Shown piece by piece: positions 48,156 through 55,870 of a stretch of DNA of 55,870 nucleotides. Origin of the DNA: Rubrobacter sp. GTDB taxonomy: Bacteria > Actinomycetota > Rubrobacteria > Rubrobacterales > Rubrobacteraceae. The stretch is taken from the NCBI GenBank assembly GCA_016781775.1, contig JADDPR010000068.1:1-55870 (forward strand), written 5' to 3'. Position numbers and translations under genes: made by a program. The stretch's first letter is position 1, and each line of letters begins with the position of its first letter. Below the pieces are notes generated by a model. It saw only the letters and a program-made list of their open reading frames with translations. It searched no databases and had not been told where the DNA came from.

Positions 48156-48923
48156 TTGCTGGGCTTGAGAAACCTGTACCGGGTCTTCCAGGAATCGCGC
48201 ACCGCGGCCCGTAGACAGACGACCCTCGCGGTCGCAGGCGACGCCCCCGAGGCAGCCGCCTTGGCGTCCCTCCTGAACGCCTCCGGTTCCGCGAACGGGG
48301 CGGAGGTACTCCTCTCCGTCTCGCCCCGTCCGGGCGGAGGGGCGGAGGTCTCGTTCTCCGGCCGGGGCGTGGAGGACGAGGACAGGGTTACGCTCTCGAC
48401 GGTCACGGAAGAGGCCGTCCGGGCGGAGCTCGCGCCGAGGCTCGTGTCGGCGCTGGACGAGGACTACCTCGTGCCTCTCGCCAAAGGGTATGCGCTCTTC
48501 AGGAGGGCGGCTTGCGAGGAGATCGTGCGGAAGAACGCCCGCCAGAACGCCGTGATCGGGGTGCTGCCCATCCCCGGCGCGGATATGCCTGCTATCACCG
48601 CGAACCAGGGCAGGATGGTCTTGAACATCGCCGCGGCCTACGGTGAGGAGCTGACGATGGAGCGGGCGCGCGAGCTCGTCGGGGTACTCGCGGCCGGCTT
48701 CGGCCTCCGGGCGGTCAGCCGTCAGGTCTTGAAGCTGGTGCCCGTCGCGGGCTGGGCGGCCTCCGGGGCGATCGGCTACGCCGGGACGGTGGCGATGGGG
48801 CGAGCGGCGATCCTGTACTTCGAGCGCGGCGGGGTGCAGCCGGGCCCCGGCGAGAGGTCCGAGATCCTGCGCCGCGCCCAGGAGGAGGCGAAGGCCTTCG
48901 CCTCGCGCATTCGCCGGCGCTAG
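48156..48923 (+). CDS. DUF697 membrane-associated protein
   Basis: 255 residues from TTG 48156 (AAAGGGG 6 nt upstream). The C-terminal DUF697 domain (about 125-235) has RQNAVIGVLPIPGADMPAIT, NQGRMVLNIAAAYGEEL and two hydrophobic helical hairpins (ELVGVLAAGFGLRAVSRQVL, PVAGWAASGAIGYAGTVAMG). In many proteins DUF697 follows a GTPase domain, but here the N-terminal 110 residues have no P-loop. Divergent from rpoD. Function unknown. Confidence 0.85.
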   Translation: MLGLRNLYRVFQESRTAARRQTTLAVAGDAPEAAALASLLNASGSANGAEVLLSVSPRPGGGAEVSFSGRGVEDEDRVTLSTVTEEAVRAELAPRLVSALDEDYLVPLAKGYALFRRAACEEIVRKNARQNAVIGVLPIPGADMPAITANQGRMVLNIAAAYGEELTMERARELVGVLAAGFGLRAVSRQVLKLVPVAGWAASGAIGYAGTVAMGRAAILYFERGGVQPGPGERSEILRRAQEEAKAFASRIRRR

Positions 48924-49003
48924 ACCGGCCCTTCGAGCGCCGTTTCTGCCCCCGAAAGAAAGCTGGCGCGGCCCGCCGGCGTTTGTTCCGCCGGAGCGGT
49001 GCA

Positions 49004-49009
49004 TATAAT
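49004..49009 (+). promoter_or_regulatory. -10 box for a leaderless cls-like mRNA
   Basis: Consensus TATAAT ending 7 nt before ATG 49017; TTTGTT 16 nt upstream is a possible weak -35. Confidence 0.55.
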
Positions 49010-49016
49010 CCTCTAT

Positions 49017-50294
49017 ATGGTCTCGGAGATACTGGGTGCGATAAACGTCGTGCGAAGAGCGTTCGCGGAGGTCCGCAGGCTTGGGGTCCGGCTCTTTCTC
49101 GCGTTCACTGGCGTGCAGGCGGTGCTCGTGGCGGGGCTTATCGCTCTCGCCGAGATCCGCAAGCGCCGGTTCGGGCCGAGCGACGGTTTCCCGTGGGAGG
49201 AGCAGCCCGAGGTCGAACTTGATTCCGGGGGCATGCTTAAGCTGTATTCCTTCGGGGTGAAGCTCTACGAGTCGATGCTCGAGGAGATAGAGGGGGCCGA
49301 GGAGGCCATCTTCGTCGGCACGTTCATCTGGAAGGGCGACGAGATGGGGAAGCGCTTCGTGGAGGCGCTCCGGAGAAAGGCCCAGGAGGGCGTGAAGGTC
49401 TGCGTGATCTTCGATGGGCTTGCGAACGTGGGCGTGCCCCCGTCGTTCAAGCAGTTTCCGGAGGAGATCCAGACGCTCCATTTCCGTCCGCTCTGGGGGC
49501 CCGCGAACCTCGCCAACCCGAGGAACGTCTTCCGGTACCACCGTCACACGATGATCGTGGACGGCAAGGTAGGCTTTGTGGGCGGCTACAACATAGGTTC
49601 GCTCTACGAGGCGGGATGGCGCGACACGCACATCAAGATCCGGGGCTGGGAGGCCCGGGAGCTCGAGAACGACTTCGTGGACTTCTGGAACAGCCACCGC
49701 ACCGACGATCTAGAGCCCATAAAGATCGAGCGCAGGCGCAGCTGGAACCCGGCCGTCGTCTTCCGCCGCAACGACCCTTACTTGAGGATCTTCCCCATAA
49801 GGGCGATGTACATCGAGGCTATGGACCGGGCGAACCACCACATCTACCTCACCCACGCCTACTTCGTCCCCGACCGGGCGATGCGGGCGGGGCTGATCGA
49901 GGCGGCCAAAAGGGGCGTGGACGTGCAGGTTCTCATCCCGCGCGACTCGAACCACGTCACCGCCGACTGGCTCGCCCGGCGCCACTTCCACGAGCTCCTG
50001 AGCGCGGGCGCGAGGATCTTCCGCTACAAGCACATCATGATCCACTCCAAGACCGCGACGATAGACGGGGTCTGGTCCACGGTCGGCACAGCGAACATCG
50101 ACCGCTACAGCATGCTGGGGAACTACGAGATCAACCTCGAGGTCTACGACGAGCGCCTCGCCGACCAGATGGAGCGCATGTTCGCCCTCGACAAGACCAA
50201 CGCCGATGAGCTTACGCTGGAGAAATGGGAGAGTCGCCCGCTGCCCTCGAAGGTCGTGGAACGCGCCCTCGCCACCCTGAGCCCGCTGGTCTAG
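49017..50294 (+). CDS. phospholipase D family protein, cardiolipin synthase-like
   Basis: 425 residues from ATG 49017 (an in-frame upstream start exists but lies before the -10 box). One N-terminal membrane helix (about 24-46), then two PLD domains. The second HKD motif is intact: HSKTATIDG (H343, K345, D350), followed by TANIDRYSM. The first reads HRHTMIVDG (H175, H177, D182): the lysine of HxKx4D is His, codon CAC. GGYNIGSLY follows as usual. Cardiolipin synthases join two phosphatidylglycerols or PG with CDP-DAG. With one odd HKD motif the activity may still exist or be different. Confidence 0.88.
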   Translation: MVSEILGAINVVRRAFAEVRRLGVRLFLAFTGVQAVLVAGLIALAEIRKRRFGPSDGFPWEEQPEVELDSGGMLKLYSFGVKLYESMLEEIEGAEEAIFVGTFIWKGDEMGKRFVEALRRKAQEGVKVCVIFDGLANVGVPPSFKQFPEEIQTLHFRPLWGPANLANPRNVFRYHRHTMIVDGKVGFVGGYNIGSLYEAGWRDTHIKIRGWEARELENDFVDFWNSHRTDDLEPIKIERRRSWNPAVVFRRNDPYLRIFPIRAMYIEAMDRANHHIYLTHAYFVPDRAMRAGLIEAAKRGVDVQVLIPRDSNHVTADWLARRHFHELLSAGARIFRYKHIMIHSKTATIDGVWSTVGTANIDRYSMLGNYEINLEVYDERLADQMERMFALDKTNADELTLEKWESRPLPSKVVERALATLSPLV

Positions 50295-50571
50295 AGCCGC
50301 CCGGATCAGGGTCGGCCTCGTAACCACGAGGCAAAGACGCTTCCGAGACCATCCTCCAAGGATGAAGACTCGCGGTAGAGCGCAGGTAGAGTACGGTCAC
50401 GCGCGGGAGGCTAACCGTGGGGCGTCGAGTCGGGAAGGGGGGCGATTGCCGAAGGACAGCCCGCCACGCTCGCGAGTAGGGACACGCTTCGCGTTCGTGC
50501 GTGATGGGGCGTCCGTAACGCTTTGTATAATGCGAGCAGTAGTAGGTTCGGTTTGTATGGGAGGAGACGGG
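50295..50571 (+). promoter_or_regulatory. 277-bp recJ upstream region with a consensus -10 box
   Basis: TATAAT at 50526-50531 without a clear -35, about 40 nt before the recJ start. A hairpin GCCTCGT-aacc-ACGAGGC lies near 50315-50332 after the cls-like stop; it may end that transcript but has no U tract. No gene is supported in this stretch. Confidence 0.5.
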
Positions 50572-52242
50572 TTGGCGGAGTGGCGGCTCCTGGAGCCGGG
50601 GGCGGACGTCGTCGCGGAGCTTCGGCGCGCGGCGGAGGTAGACGAGCTGTGCGCCCGCGTGCTCGCGAACAGGGGCGTCGACGCCGGGGCCGCCTCGGGG
50701 TTTCTCTCGCCTTCGTTGAAGGCCATCGGGGCGCCGGAGGAGGAGGCGTGGCGGGTCGCGGCGCGCAGGGTTGCGCGGGCCGTAAAGGGCGGCGAGCGCA
50801 TCGGGATCTTCGGGGATTACGACACGGACGGGATCACCTCGTCCGCGGTGCTCTACCTCGCGCTCTCCCGGTACACGGAGAACCTCGCCGTCAAGCTTCC
50901 GACGCGCCAGACGGGGTACAGCCTGCTGGAGCCGTACGTCCGGGACCTCTTCGCCGACGGGGTGGACCTCGTCGTCACCGCCGACTGCGGCATCTCCAAC
51001 AAGGCGGGGGTCGAGCTCGCGGCCTCGCTTGGGATGGACGTGATCGTGACGGACCACCACATCCCGCCGGAGGACCCGCCCGAAGCCCCGTCCGCCGTCG
51101 CGGTCCTCAACCCCAAGCTCTGGAACAGGGACGACCCGTTGGCGGGGGTCGGGGTCGCCTGGAAGTTCGCCTGGGCCGTGGCCCGGGAGATGGGGGATAC
51201 GGACGGTAGGAAGCACCTCGGGAGGCTTCTGGACCTCGTGGCTCTGGGGACGATCGTGGACATAGCGCCCCTCGTCGGGGACAACCGCGCGCTCGCCGCG
51301 ACGGGCCTCAAGCACATGAACCGCTCCCTGATCGCCGGCGCCGCCCGCCCGGGGCTCGGGGCGCTCGTGAAGGTGGCGGGGGTGAGGGGCGCTTTGGACG
51401 AGGGAGACCTCGGCTGGAAGCTCGGGCCGAGGATCAACTCCATCGGCAGGATAAAGCACCCCGGGCCCGCCCTCGAACTCCTCCTTACGGACGATTCGAG
51501 GGAGGCGATGAAGCTGGCGGTCCTCTTGAACCAGATGAACTCGGACCGCCAGCAGCGCACCCGTTACGCCGTGGAGAGGGCGATGGAGGGGGTCGTGCCG
51601 GAGCAGGACTTCAAGGTCGTGGTCGCCGAGGAGGGGATGCTCGGGGGGCTCGCGGGGCTCGTCGCCGGCAGGGTCGCGGGGGCGACGGGGAGGCCGGCGG
51701 CGGTCCTCAACCGGCGGGCCGACGGCTCCTACGGCGGGTCGGCGCGGGCGGGGGAGACGGACGTGGACCTGTACGGCGCTCTGCACGAGGTGCGCCACCT
51801 TCTCGGAGAGTGGGGCGGGCACCGCAAGGCGGCCGGGCTCTCGGTCAAGGCTGGGGCGTTCGACGACTTCGTGGCCGGGGTGAACGAGGCGGTACGGGCC
51901 CAGACCCTGGAGGAGCCGGAGATCCTGACGCCCCCGGTGGAGGTGGACGCCGAGGTGCCGCTGGAGAAACTCTCCAACGGGCTGCTCGACTGGCACGAGA
52001 AGATCGCGCCGTTCGGGAGCGGGAACCAGCGTCCCGTCTTCGTGAGCGAGGGGCTCAAGGTTCAGGGATCGCGCAAGCTCTGGGAGGGTATGAACCTCCT
52101 CACCCTGACGGGGGGGCTCTCCGCAAAGCTCGCGGGACAGGAAGAGGTCGTCCCCGCGGGGGCATTCGATGCGGCGTACACGGTGAGACGGAACGCCTAC
52201 ACCGGGGGGACCGAGCTCGAGATACTTGACTGGAGGGGGTAG
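50572..52242 (+). CDS. recJ: single-stranded-DNA-specific exonuclease RecJ
   Basis: 556 residues from TTG 50572, chosen because GGGAGGAG lies 5 nt upstream; ATG 50557 in frame is the alternative. DHH-family motifs: FGDYDTDGITS (D82, D84), VTADCGISN, VTDHHIPPE, PRINSIGRI. The DHHA1 domain has EWGGHRKAAGLSV. The C-terminal OB-like domain starts near APFGSGNQRPVF. The size is close to E. coli RecJ (577). 5'-3' exonuclease in repair and recombination. The ROK kinase gene follows with no gap (TAG-TTG). Confidence 0.95.
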   Translation: MAEWRLLEPGADVVAELRRAAEVDELCARVLANRGVDAGAASGFLSPSLKAIGAPEEEAWRVAARRVARAVKGGERIGIFGDYDTDGITSSAVLYLALSRYTENLAVKLPTRQTGYSLLEPYVRDLFADGVDLVVTADCGISNKAGVELAASLGMDVIVTDHHIPPEDPPEAPSAVAVLNPKLWNRDDPLAGVGVAWKFAWAVAREMGDTDGRKHLGRLLDLVALGTIVDIAPLVGDNRALAATGLKHMNRSLIAGAARPGLGALVKVAGVRGALDEGDLGWKLGPRINSIGRIKHPGPALELLLTDDSREAMKLAVLLNQMNSDRQQRTRYAVERAMEGVVPEQDFKVVVAEEGMLGGLAGLVAGRVAGATGRPAAVLNRRADGSYGGSARAGETDVDLYGALHEVRHLLGEWGGHRKAAGLSVKAGAFDDFVAGVNEAVRAQTLEEPEILTPPVEVDAEVPLEKLSNGLLDWHEKIAPFGSGNQRPVFVSEGLKVQGSRKLWEGMNLLTLTGGLSAKLAGQEEVVPAGAFDAAYTVRRNAYTGGTELEILDWRG

Positions 52243-53193
52243 TTGAACGCCATCGGGGTCGACGTCGGGGGAACCAAGATCGCCGCCGGTGTCGTGACGC
52301 CGGAGGGGAAGCTTCTCAACGAGGTCCGCTACCCCTCGTCGGGCCCGACGGAGAGGCTCTTGTCGAGCATCGCCCGAGCGATCAACGACGTGGGGGACGG
52401 GTACGAGGTCGGCGGGGTCTGTCTCGCCGTGCCCGGCAACATCCTGGCGACGGAGAACAGAGTGGTCTTTTCGCCCAACCTGCACACCATAGAGAACATC
52501 GACCTCAAGAAGGAGATGAAGGGGAGGACGGGGCTCGACCTCACCGTGGAGAACGACGCGAACGCGGCGGCCTGGGGCGAGTTCCGGTTCGGGGCGGGGG
52601 CCGCGTACGACCATCTCGTCTTCATCACCTTGGGCACCGGGGTGGGGGGCGGGGTGATCTCGCACGGCATGCTCCTGCGCGGCGCGCAGGGGGCGGGCGG
52701 GGAGCTCGGGCACATGACCATCAACGCGACTGGCCCGCGCTGCGGCTGCGGCAACCGGGGCTGCCTGGAGTCGCTCGCCTCGGGGACCGCGATCCAACGG
52801 CGCGCCCGCGAGGTCGCGGCCGAGGAGCCGGGCTCGGCCCTGGGGAGGCTCGCCATCAACCGCAAGGTCCTCGGGGAGGACGTCACGAGGCTCGCCCGGG
52901 AGGGGGACAAGGCGGCGCTCTCGGTGCTGGAGGAGACGGGGATGTGGCTCGGGATCGGGCTCGCGGGCTACACGAACGTCTTCAACCCCGAGGTGATCGC
53001 CATCGGCGGCGGGGCTTCGGCGGCGGGCGACCTGATCCTGGACGCCGCGCGCCGCGAGGTCCACCTTCGCGCCCACTCCCCTGCCCGCGACCTCGTGGAG
53101 ATCAAGGAAGCAACCCTGGGCCCGGAGTCCGGCGTACTCGGTGCCGCGGCCCTCGCCCGCGACGCCTCCGGCGAGTACGTCCTGGGCACCTGA
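52243..53193 (+). CDS. ROK family sugar kinase (glucokinase-like)
   Basis: 316 residues. N-terminal phosphate motif GVDVGGTKIAAGVV, phosphate-2/sugar region VENDANAAAWGEF, TLGTGVGGG, the ROK zinc motif CGCGNRGCLESLAS after GHMT, and C-terminal FNPEVIAIGGGASAAGDL. This set fits bacterial ROK glucokinases. The TTG start directly follows the recJ stop, implying translation coupling. It has no DNA-binding domain, so it is not a ROK repressor. Exact sugar not determined. Confidence 0.92.
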   Translation: MNAIGVDVGGTKIAAGVVTPEGKLLNEVRYPSSGPTERLLSSIARAINDVGDGYEVGGVCLAVPGNILATENRVVFSPNLHTIENIDLKKEMKGRTGLDLTVENDANAAAWGEFRFGAGAAYDHLVFITLGTGVGGGVISHGMLLRGAQGAGGELGHMTINATGPRCGCGNRGCLESLASGTAIQRRAREVAAEEPGSALGRLAINRKVLGEDVTRLAREGDKAALSVLEETGMWLGIGLAGYTNVFNPEVIAIGGGASAAGDLILDAARREVHLRAHSPARDLVEIKEATLGPESGVLGAAALARDASGEYVLGT

Positions 53194-53203
53194 AGACGGC
53201 GCC

Positions 53204-53998
53204 TTGCCCCTCGTAGTCGTCCCGACCCCGATAGGCAACCTCGAAGACATTACGCTTCGCGCCCTGAGGATGCTCGGGGAGGCGGACGTCGTCGCCTGCG
53301 AGGACACCCGCCGCACCGGGCGGCTCCTCGCCCACTACGAGATAAAGAAGCCCCTCGTCCCCCACCACGAGCACAACGAGGAGCGCTCCGCCGAAGGGCT
53401 GGCCCGGAGGGCGCGAGACGAGAAGGTCGCGCTCGTCTCCGACGCCGGCACCCCGCTCGTCTCCGATCCCGGATTCCCGCTCGTGCGGGCGTGCATCGAG
53501 GCCGGCGTGAACGTGGAGGTTCTGCCCGGGCCCTCCGCCCTTATGACGGCGCTCGTCGCCTCTGGGCTCCCGACGGACGTGGTCGTCTTTCTCGGGTTCC
53601 TCCCGCGCAAGGGCCGCGAGCGGAAGGAGCTTCTGGAGAGGATGGGGCGCGAGCCCTCGACGTTCGTGGTCTACGAGTCGCCCCACCGCCTCCTGAAGAC
53701 GCTCGGGGAGCTGCCCCCGGAGGCCCCGGTTGCGGTGTGCAGGGAGCTCACGAAGCTGCACGAGGAGGTCTTCAGGGGGGCGGCGGCGGAGGCGAGGGAG
53801 CATTTCTCCGGCGAGGTGAAGGGGGAGGTCGTGCTCGTCGTCAGGGGCGGCTCGGAGGAGGAGCCCGCGAGCTTCGAGGAGGCCGTCGAGAGGGCGAAGG
53901 GGTACGTCGCGGACGGTGAGAGCACGTCGAGGGCGGCGGCGCGGGCGGCGAAGGAGACGGGGCAGAGGCGGTCGGAGATCTACGACCGTCTCGTGTGA
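53204..53998 (+). CDS. rsmI: 16S rRNA (cytidine(1402)-2'-O)-methyltransferase RsmI
   Basis: 264 residues from TTG 53204, 10 nt after the ROK gene stop. Tetrapyrrole-methylase fold: VVVPTPIGNLEDITLRALRM, CEDTRRTGRLL, VSDAGTPLVSDPGFPLVR, PGPSALMTAL, YESPHRLL, CRELTKLHEEV. All are RsmI hallmarks. The C-terminus is Ala-rich with a small helical tail ending in QRRSEIYDRLV. Third gene of the recJ-ROK-rsmI unit. Confidence 0.94.
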   Translation: MPLVVVPTPIGNLEDITLRALRMLGEADVVACEDTRRTGRLLAHYEIKKPLVPHHEHNEERSAEGLARRARDEKVALVSDAGTPLVSDPGFPLVRACIEAGVNVEVLPGPSALMTALVASGLPTDVVVFLGFLPRKGRERKELLERMGREPSTFVVYESPHRLLKTLGELPPEAPVAVCRELTKLHEEVFRGAAAEAREHFSGEVKGEVVLVVRGGSEEEPASFEEAVERAKGYVADGESTSRAAARAAKETGQRRSEIYDRLV

Positions 53999-54776
53999 GC
54001 TCCGCTGACGGTCCACCCGGGCCCACTCCTTCAGGTCAGGCGTTGACGGAGCTGCGGGTCCCTTCTTCGAACCTCCCGAGTCGGGGGCGGCAGGCGAATC
54101 TCGTCGCCGCGAACTCCGCCGCGCTACCGGCCAAGGCCGGCGGGATGCCGTCCGGGCTGCCGCAGGCGCGGCGCGCTTTAGGCCGGTGATATCGGGATGC
54201 TGCACGAACGACCTGTCGTGACTGTGATCGGCGCTGCGGCGACGCTCGGCTTTGCCCGCCGTTCGTGCAGTACCCTTCCCCTGGGCAACCCGCCGTATTC
54301 TTGCGGGCACCTCCCTTCGTACGCCGGGCGATCGGTGTGCCACCCCTGGCCAACGTCGATAACCCGCAGTTGTGGAACCGCCCGAGCACCTCCTCTACCT
54401 CCGACGTATAGATCCCCACGAACCCTTAGCCCTTCGCCCCGTGCCGAGGCCGCCGATTCGCTGCCGACTGGCGCGCCGCAGCCTGCGCTTCAGAGTCGTT
54501 CGTTTGCTTGGCTCGCCCAGAACCCTCGCCTTGAGTCAGGGCAGATCGCCGGGGAGCGCGCTCCCGGCGGTTTTTGGCATGTCCGCCGAAGGATCTTCCT
54601 TCCCCCGTATTCTGCCGACGGCTGTTCGTTCGTCCACTCGCCCTCCCTTCCGACCGATCCACGCCGAAGGAAGACGCCTGCGAGACCGAGCGGTGGACCA
54701 AGCAACTTTAGAATAGAAGGCGGCAGGGTGGGCGCACGGTCGTGGTGCGGTTAACATAGGTTTTGGGTGGGTTTGG
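53999..54776 (+). other. about 780 bp without a supported gene
   Basis: Frames on both strands are Arg/Pro/Ser-rich, lack ribosome-binding sites and do not look like real proteins. Base composition is less GC-biased at third positions than in neighbours. I see no tRNA, tmRNA, RNase P or SRP RNA signature. The only clear structure is an 11-bp inverted repeat (54200-54270). It may hold a decayed gene or an unknown RNA. Confidence 0.5.
54200..54270 (+). repeat. 11-bp inverted repeat in the gene-free stretch
   Basis: CTGCACGAACG (54200-54210) and its complement CGTTCGTGCAG (54260-54270), enclosing 49 nt that include a smaller CACGA/TCGTG pairing option. Could be the closing stem of a structured RNA. 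Confidence 0.55.
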
Positions 54777-54805
54777 TTGCACGAGCCCTGGCGGGGCGAT
54801 CATAC
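54777..54805 (+). promoter_or_regulatory. candidate promoter of the response regulator gene
   Basis: TTGCAC (54777-54782), 17-nt spacer, TCATAC (54800-54805). The -35 equals that of the glycine-methylation promoter; the -10 is poor. Confidence 0.4.
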
Positions 54806-54836
54806 GCCAGGCGCAACGAGCACGAGGGAGGAAACG

Positions 54837-55520
54837 GTGGATCAGGTACGCGGCATCGGGAGAGACCGCGAGATGCGTCCCGTGAGGGTGTTGTTGGCCG
54901 ACGACCATACGTTGTTCCGTCAGGGGCTGGCGGGTGTCCTGGCCTCCTACGAGGGCATGGAGGTCGTGGGCGAGGTCCCCAACGACGCCGCCGCGCTCGA
55001 GCTCGCCCGCGAGTTGGAGCCCGACGTGGTCGTGATGCAGGTGCAGGTGCCCCTCGAGAGGGCCAAGGAGGCCCTGCGCGAGCTGCAGGAACTTCCGCGC
55101 CCACCCAAGGTCGTTATAGTCACCATGTTCGAGGATCCCCGCTATGTGAGGGAACTGATGGGGTTCGGGGCGAACGCCTATCTCCTCAAGAGCTCTTCGG
55201 CGGAGCACCTCATCGCCGCCATGCGTGCCGCCGTCTTCGACCCGGATGGAGAGCACGTCGTGGTGGAGATGCCGCGCTCGATGCTGGAGATCCGGGGCGG
55301 CGAGGGCGGCGTCCTGTCGGCGAGGGAGATGGAGGTAATTTTGCTGGCGGCGAGGGGGCTCTCCAACCGTCAGATCTCGCGGTCCCTCCACCTCTCGGAG
55401 GCCACGGTCAAGCGCCACCTCGCCAACATCTACCCGAAGATGGGCGTCTCCTCCCGCGGCGAGGCCGCGAGAAAGGCGCTGGCGGAAAATTGGATCACCA
55501 TAGAAGACGTCACCGAGTAG
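54837..55520 (+). CDS. NarL/LuxR-type response regulator without phosphoacceptor Asp
   Basis: 227 residues from GTG 54837 (GGGAGG 6 nt upstream). The receiver domain (about 15-135) has the acidic pair LLADDHTLFRQG (D22, D23), Thr96 (IVTMF) and Lys118 (LLKSS). The phosphoacceptor position in VVVMQVQVP is Gln68 (codon CAG) instead of Asp. The C-terminal LuxR helix-turn-helix (about 158-222) reads LSAREMEVILLAARGLSNRQ followed by ISRSLHLSEATVKRHLANIY. No sensor kinase is adjacent. It probably acts without phosphorylation or through another signal. Confidence 0.92.
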   Translation: MDQVRGIGRDREMRPVRVLLADDHTLFRQGLAGVLASYEGMEVVGEVPNDAAALELARELEPDVVVMQVQVPLERAKEALRELQELPRPPKVVIVTMFEDPRYVRELMGFGANAYLLKSSSAEHLIAAMRAAVFDPDGEHVVVEMPRSMLEIRGGEGGVLSAREMEVILLAARGLSNRQISRSLHLSEATVKRHLANIYPKMGVSSRGEAARKALAENWITIEDVTE

Positions 55521-55545
55521 GGATCCCGTGGAGAGAGCCGACGGG

Positions 55546-55866
55546 CTAGCAGACGCCCTCCTTCCGGCTCTCGACGAGCGCCTCCGCCTTGTCGAGGGCC
55601 GAGAGCAGACCATTCATGGTCACGTCGTGCGCGTCGGAGGTACGCCCGCCCACTGAGATCACGGCATTCATGCTGTCGGTGATAAGCACGCCCACCCAGC
55701 ACACGACGCCCCGGGGGACCTCCGATCCCTCCCCATCGTAGTTTCTCACCAGCGCGTGGGGCGAGAAGCACTCCGTTTGCGCTTCGAGTTCTTCCGGGGA
55801 GGCGAGGAGCACGTCGTCGCCGGGGCGGTGCTTGAGTAAGGCCAGGCCCAGGGCTTGCCGGTACAT
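55546..55866 (-). CDS. hypothetical protein, possibly partial at the right edge
   Basis: 106 residues from ATG 55866. Only four bases lie upstream in the window, so the true start may be outside. Sequence PRGVVCWVGVLITDSMNAVI and a C-terminal helix (MNGLLSALDKAEALVES) indicate a small alpha/beta protein. No family recognised. Convergent with the response regulator, 25 bp between the stops. Confidence 0.6.
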   Translation of the reverse strand: MYRQALGLALLKHRPGDDVLLASPEELEAQTECFSPHALVRNYDGEGSEVPRGVVCWVGVLITDSMNAVISVGGRTSDAHDVTMNGLLSALDKAEALVESRKEGVC

Positions 55867-55870
55867 CTGA

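Noticed and set aside
50212-53316. Open frame of 1034 codons on the strand opposite recJ and the ROK kinase gene
   Set aside because: Same reason: antisense to three well-supported genes, composition dominated by Arg, Pro, Gly and Val.
54197-54754. Possible 185-codon gene on the plus strand before the response regulator
   Set aside because: Ser/Pro/Arg-rich, no Shine-Dalgarno sequence and no recognisable domain; equally long frames exist on the other strand.
54708-55613. 301-codon open frame opposite the response regulator
   Set aside because: Antisense of a clear receiver/LuxR protein; His/Arg/Leu-rich shadow.

Overview
The window is very GC-rich, densely coded chromosomal DNA with no mobile element, CRISPR array, tRNA or rRNA gene that I can recognise. 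Gene content points to a Gram-positive actinobacterium. The clues are an S6-S18-L9-DnaB block, an InhA-type enoyl-ACP reductase, carotenoid genes, an LtaS-like membrane sulfatase-fold enzyme, GT-C glycosyltransferases and many GTG/TTG or leaderless starts. The mix resembles the deep-branching Rubrobacter lineage; that placement is inference from content, not from a search.

Layout. 1-1.4 kb: a truncated LolA-fold protein and a small membrane protein. 1.5-9.6 kb, minus strand: a methyl-metabolism block made of glycine/sarcosine methyltransferase (broken by a 1-base frameshift), sarcosine/dimethylglycine methyltransferase, a SAM-I riboswitch, a fused homocysteine methyltransferase/methylenetetrahydrofolate reductase, and cobalamin-dependent MetH. 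9.6-12.1 kb: crtI-crtB. 12.2-17.7 kb: an RlmI-type rRNA methyltransferase and a MacB/FtsX-type ABC exporter whose ATPase and permease genes are separated by a plus-strand gene. 18.0-20.6 kb: rpsF-rpsR-rplI, an intrinsic terminator, then dnaB. 20.7-29.9 kb: InhA-like FabI, an LtaS-like enzyme, a helical-repeat protein, acetyl-CoA synthetase, a BI-1 family protein, a YugP-like metalloprotease, a decayed BI-1 fragment, an unknown protein and a Crp/Fnr regulator.

30.0-35.1 kb: two membrane glycosyltransferases, convergent and overlapping, then an ECF sigma / zinc anti-sigma / bactofilin-like membrane protein operon that starts at what looks like its own ECF promoter. 35.3-43.7 kb: a complete dipeptide-type ABC importer with two tandem binding proteins that share a 311-bp perfectly identical tract, and a DUF1028 gene embedded between permease and ATPase genes. 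43.8-50.3 kb: an S41 (CtpA-like) protease lacking the usual catalytic lysine, a small membrane protein, an RfaE2-like nucleotidyltransferase, a TrmL-like methyltransferase, the primary sigma factor, a DUF697 protein and a cardiolipin-synthase-like PLD protein. 50.5-54.0 kb: recJ, a ROK kinase and rsmI, packed together. After about 840 bp without a gene comes a NarL/LuxR-type response regulator that lacks the phosphoacceptor aspartate, and a hypothetical gene at the right edge.

The most coherent system is the methyl block. Betaine synthesis from glycine uses three SAM per molecule. The next genes on the same strand remethylate homocysteine and supply methyl-tetrahydrofolate, and the riboswitch in front of them reads SAM directly. 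The best candidates for something undescribed are the divergent active sites (CtpA-like, PLD-like, response regulator), the gene-conversion tract in the binding proteins, and the frequent leaderless promoter architecture.
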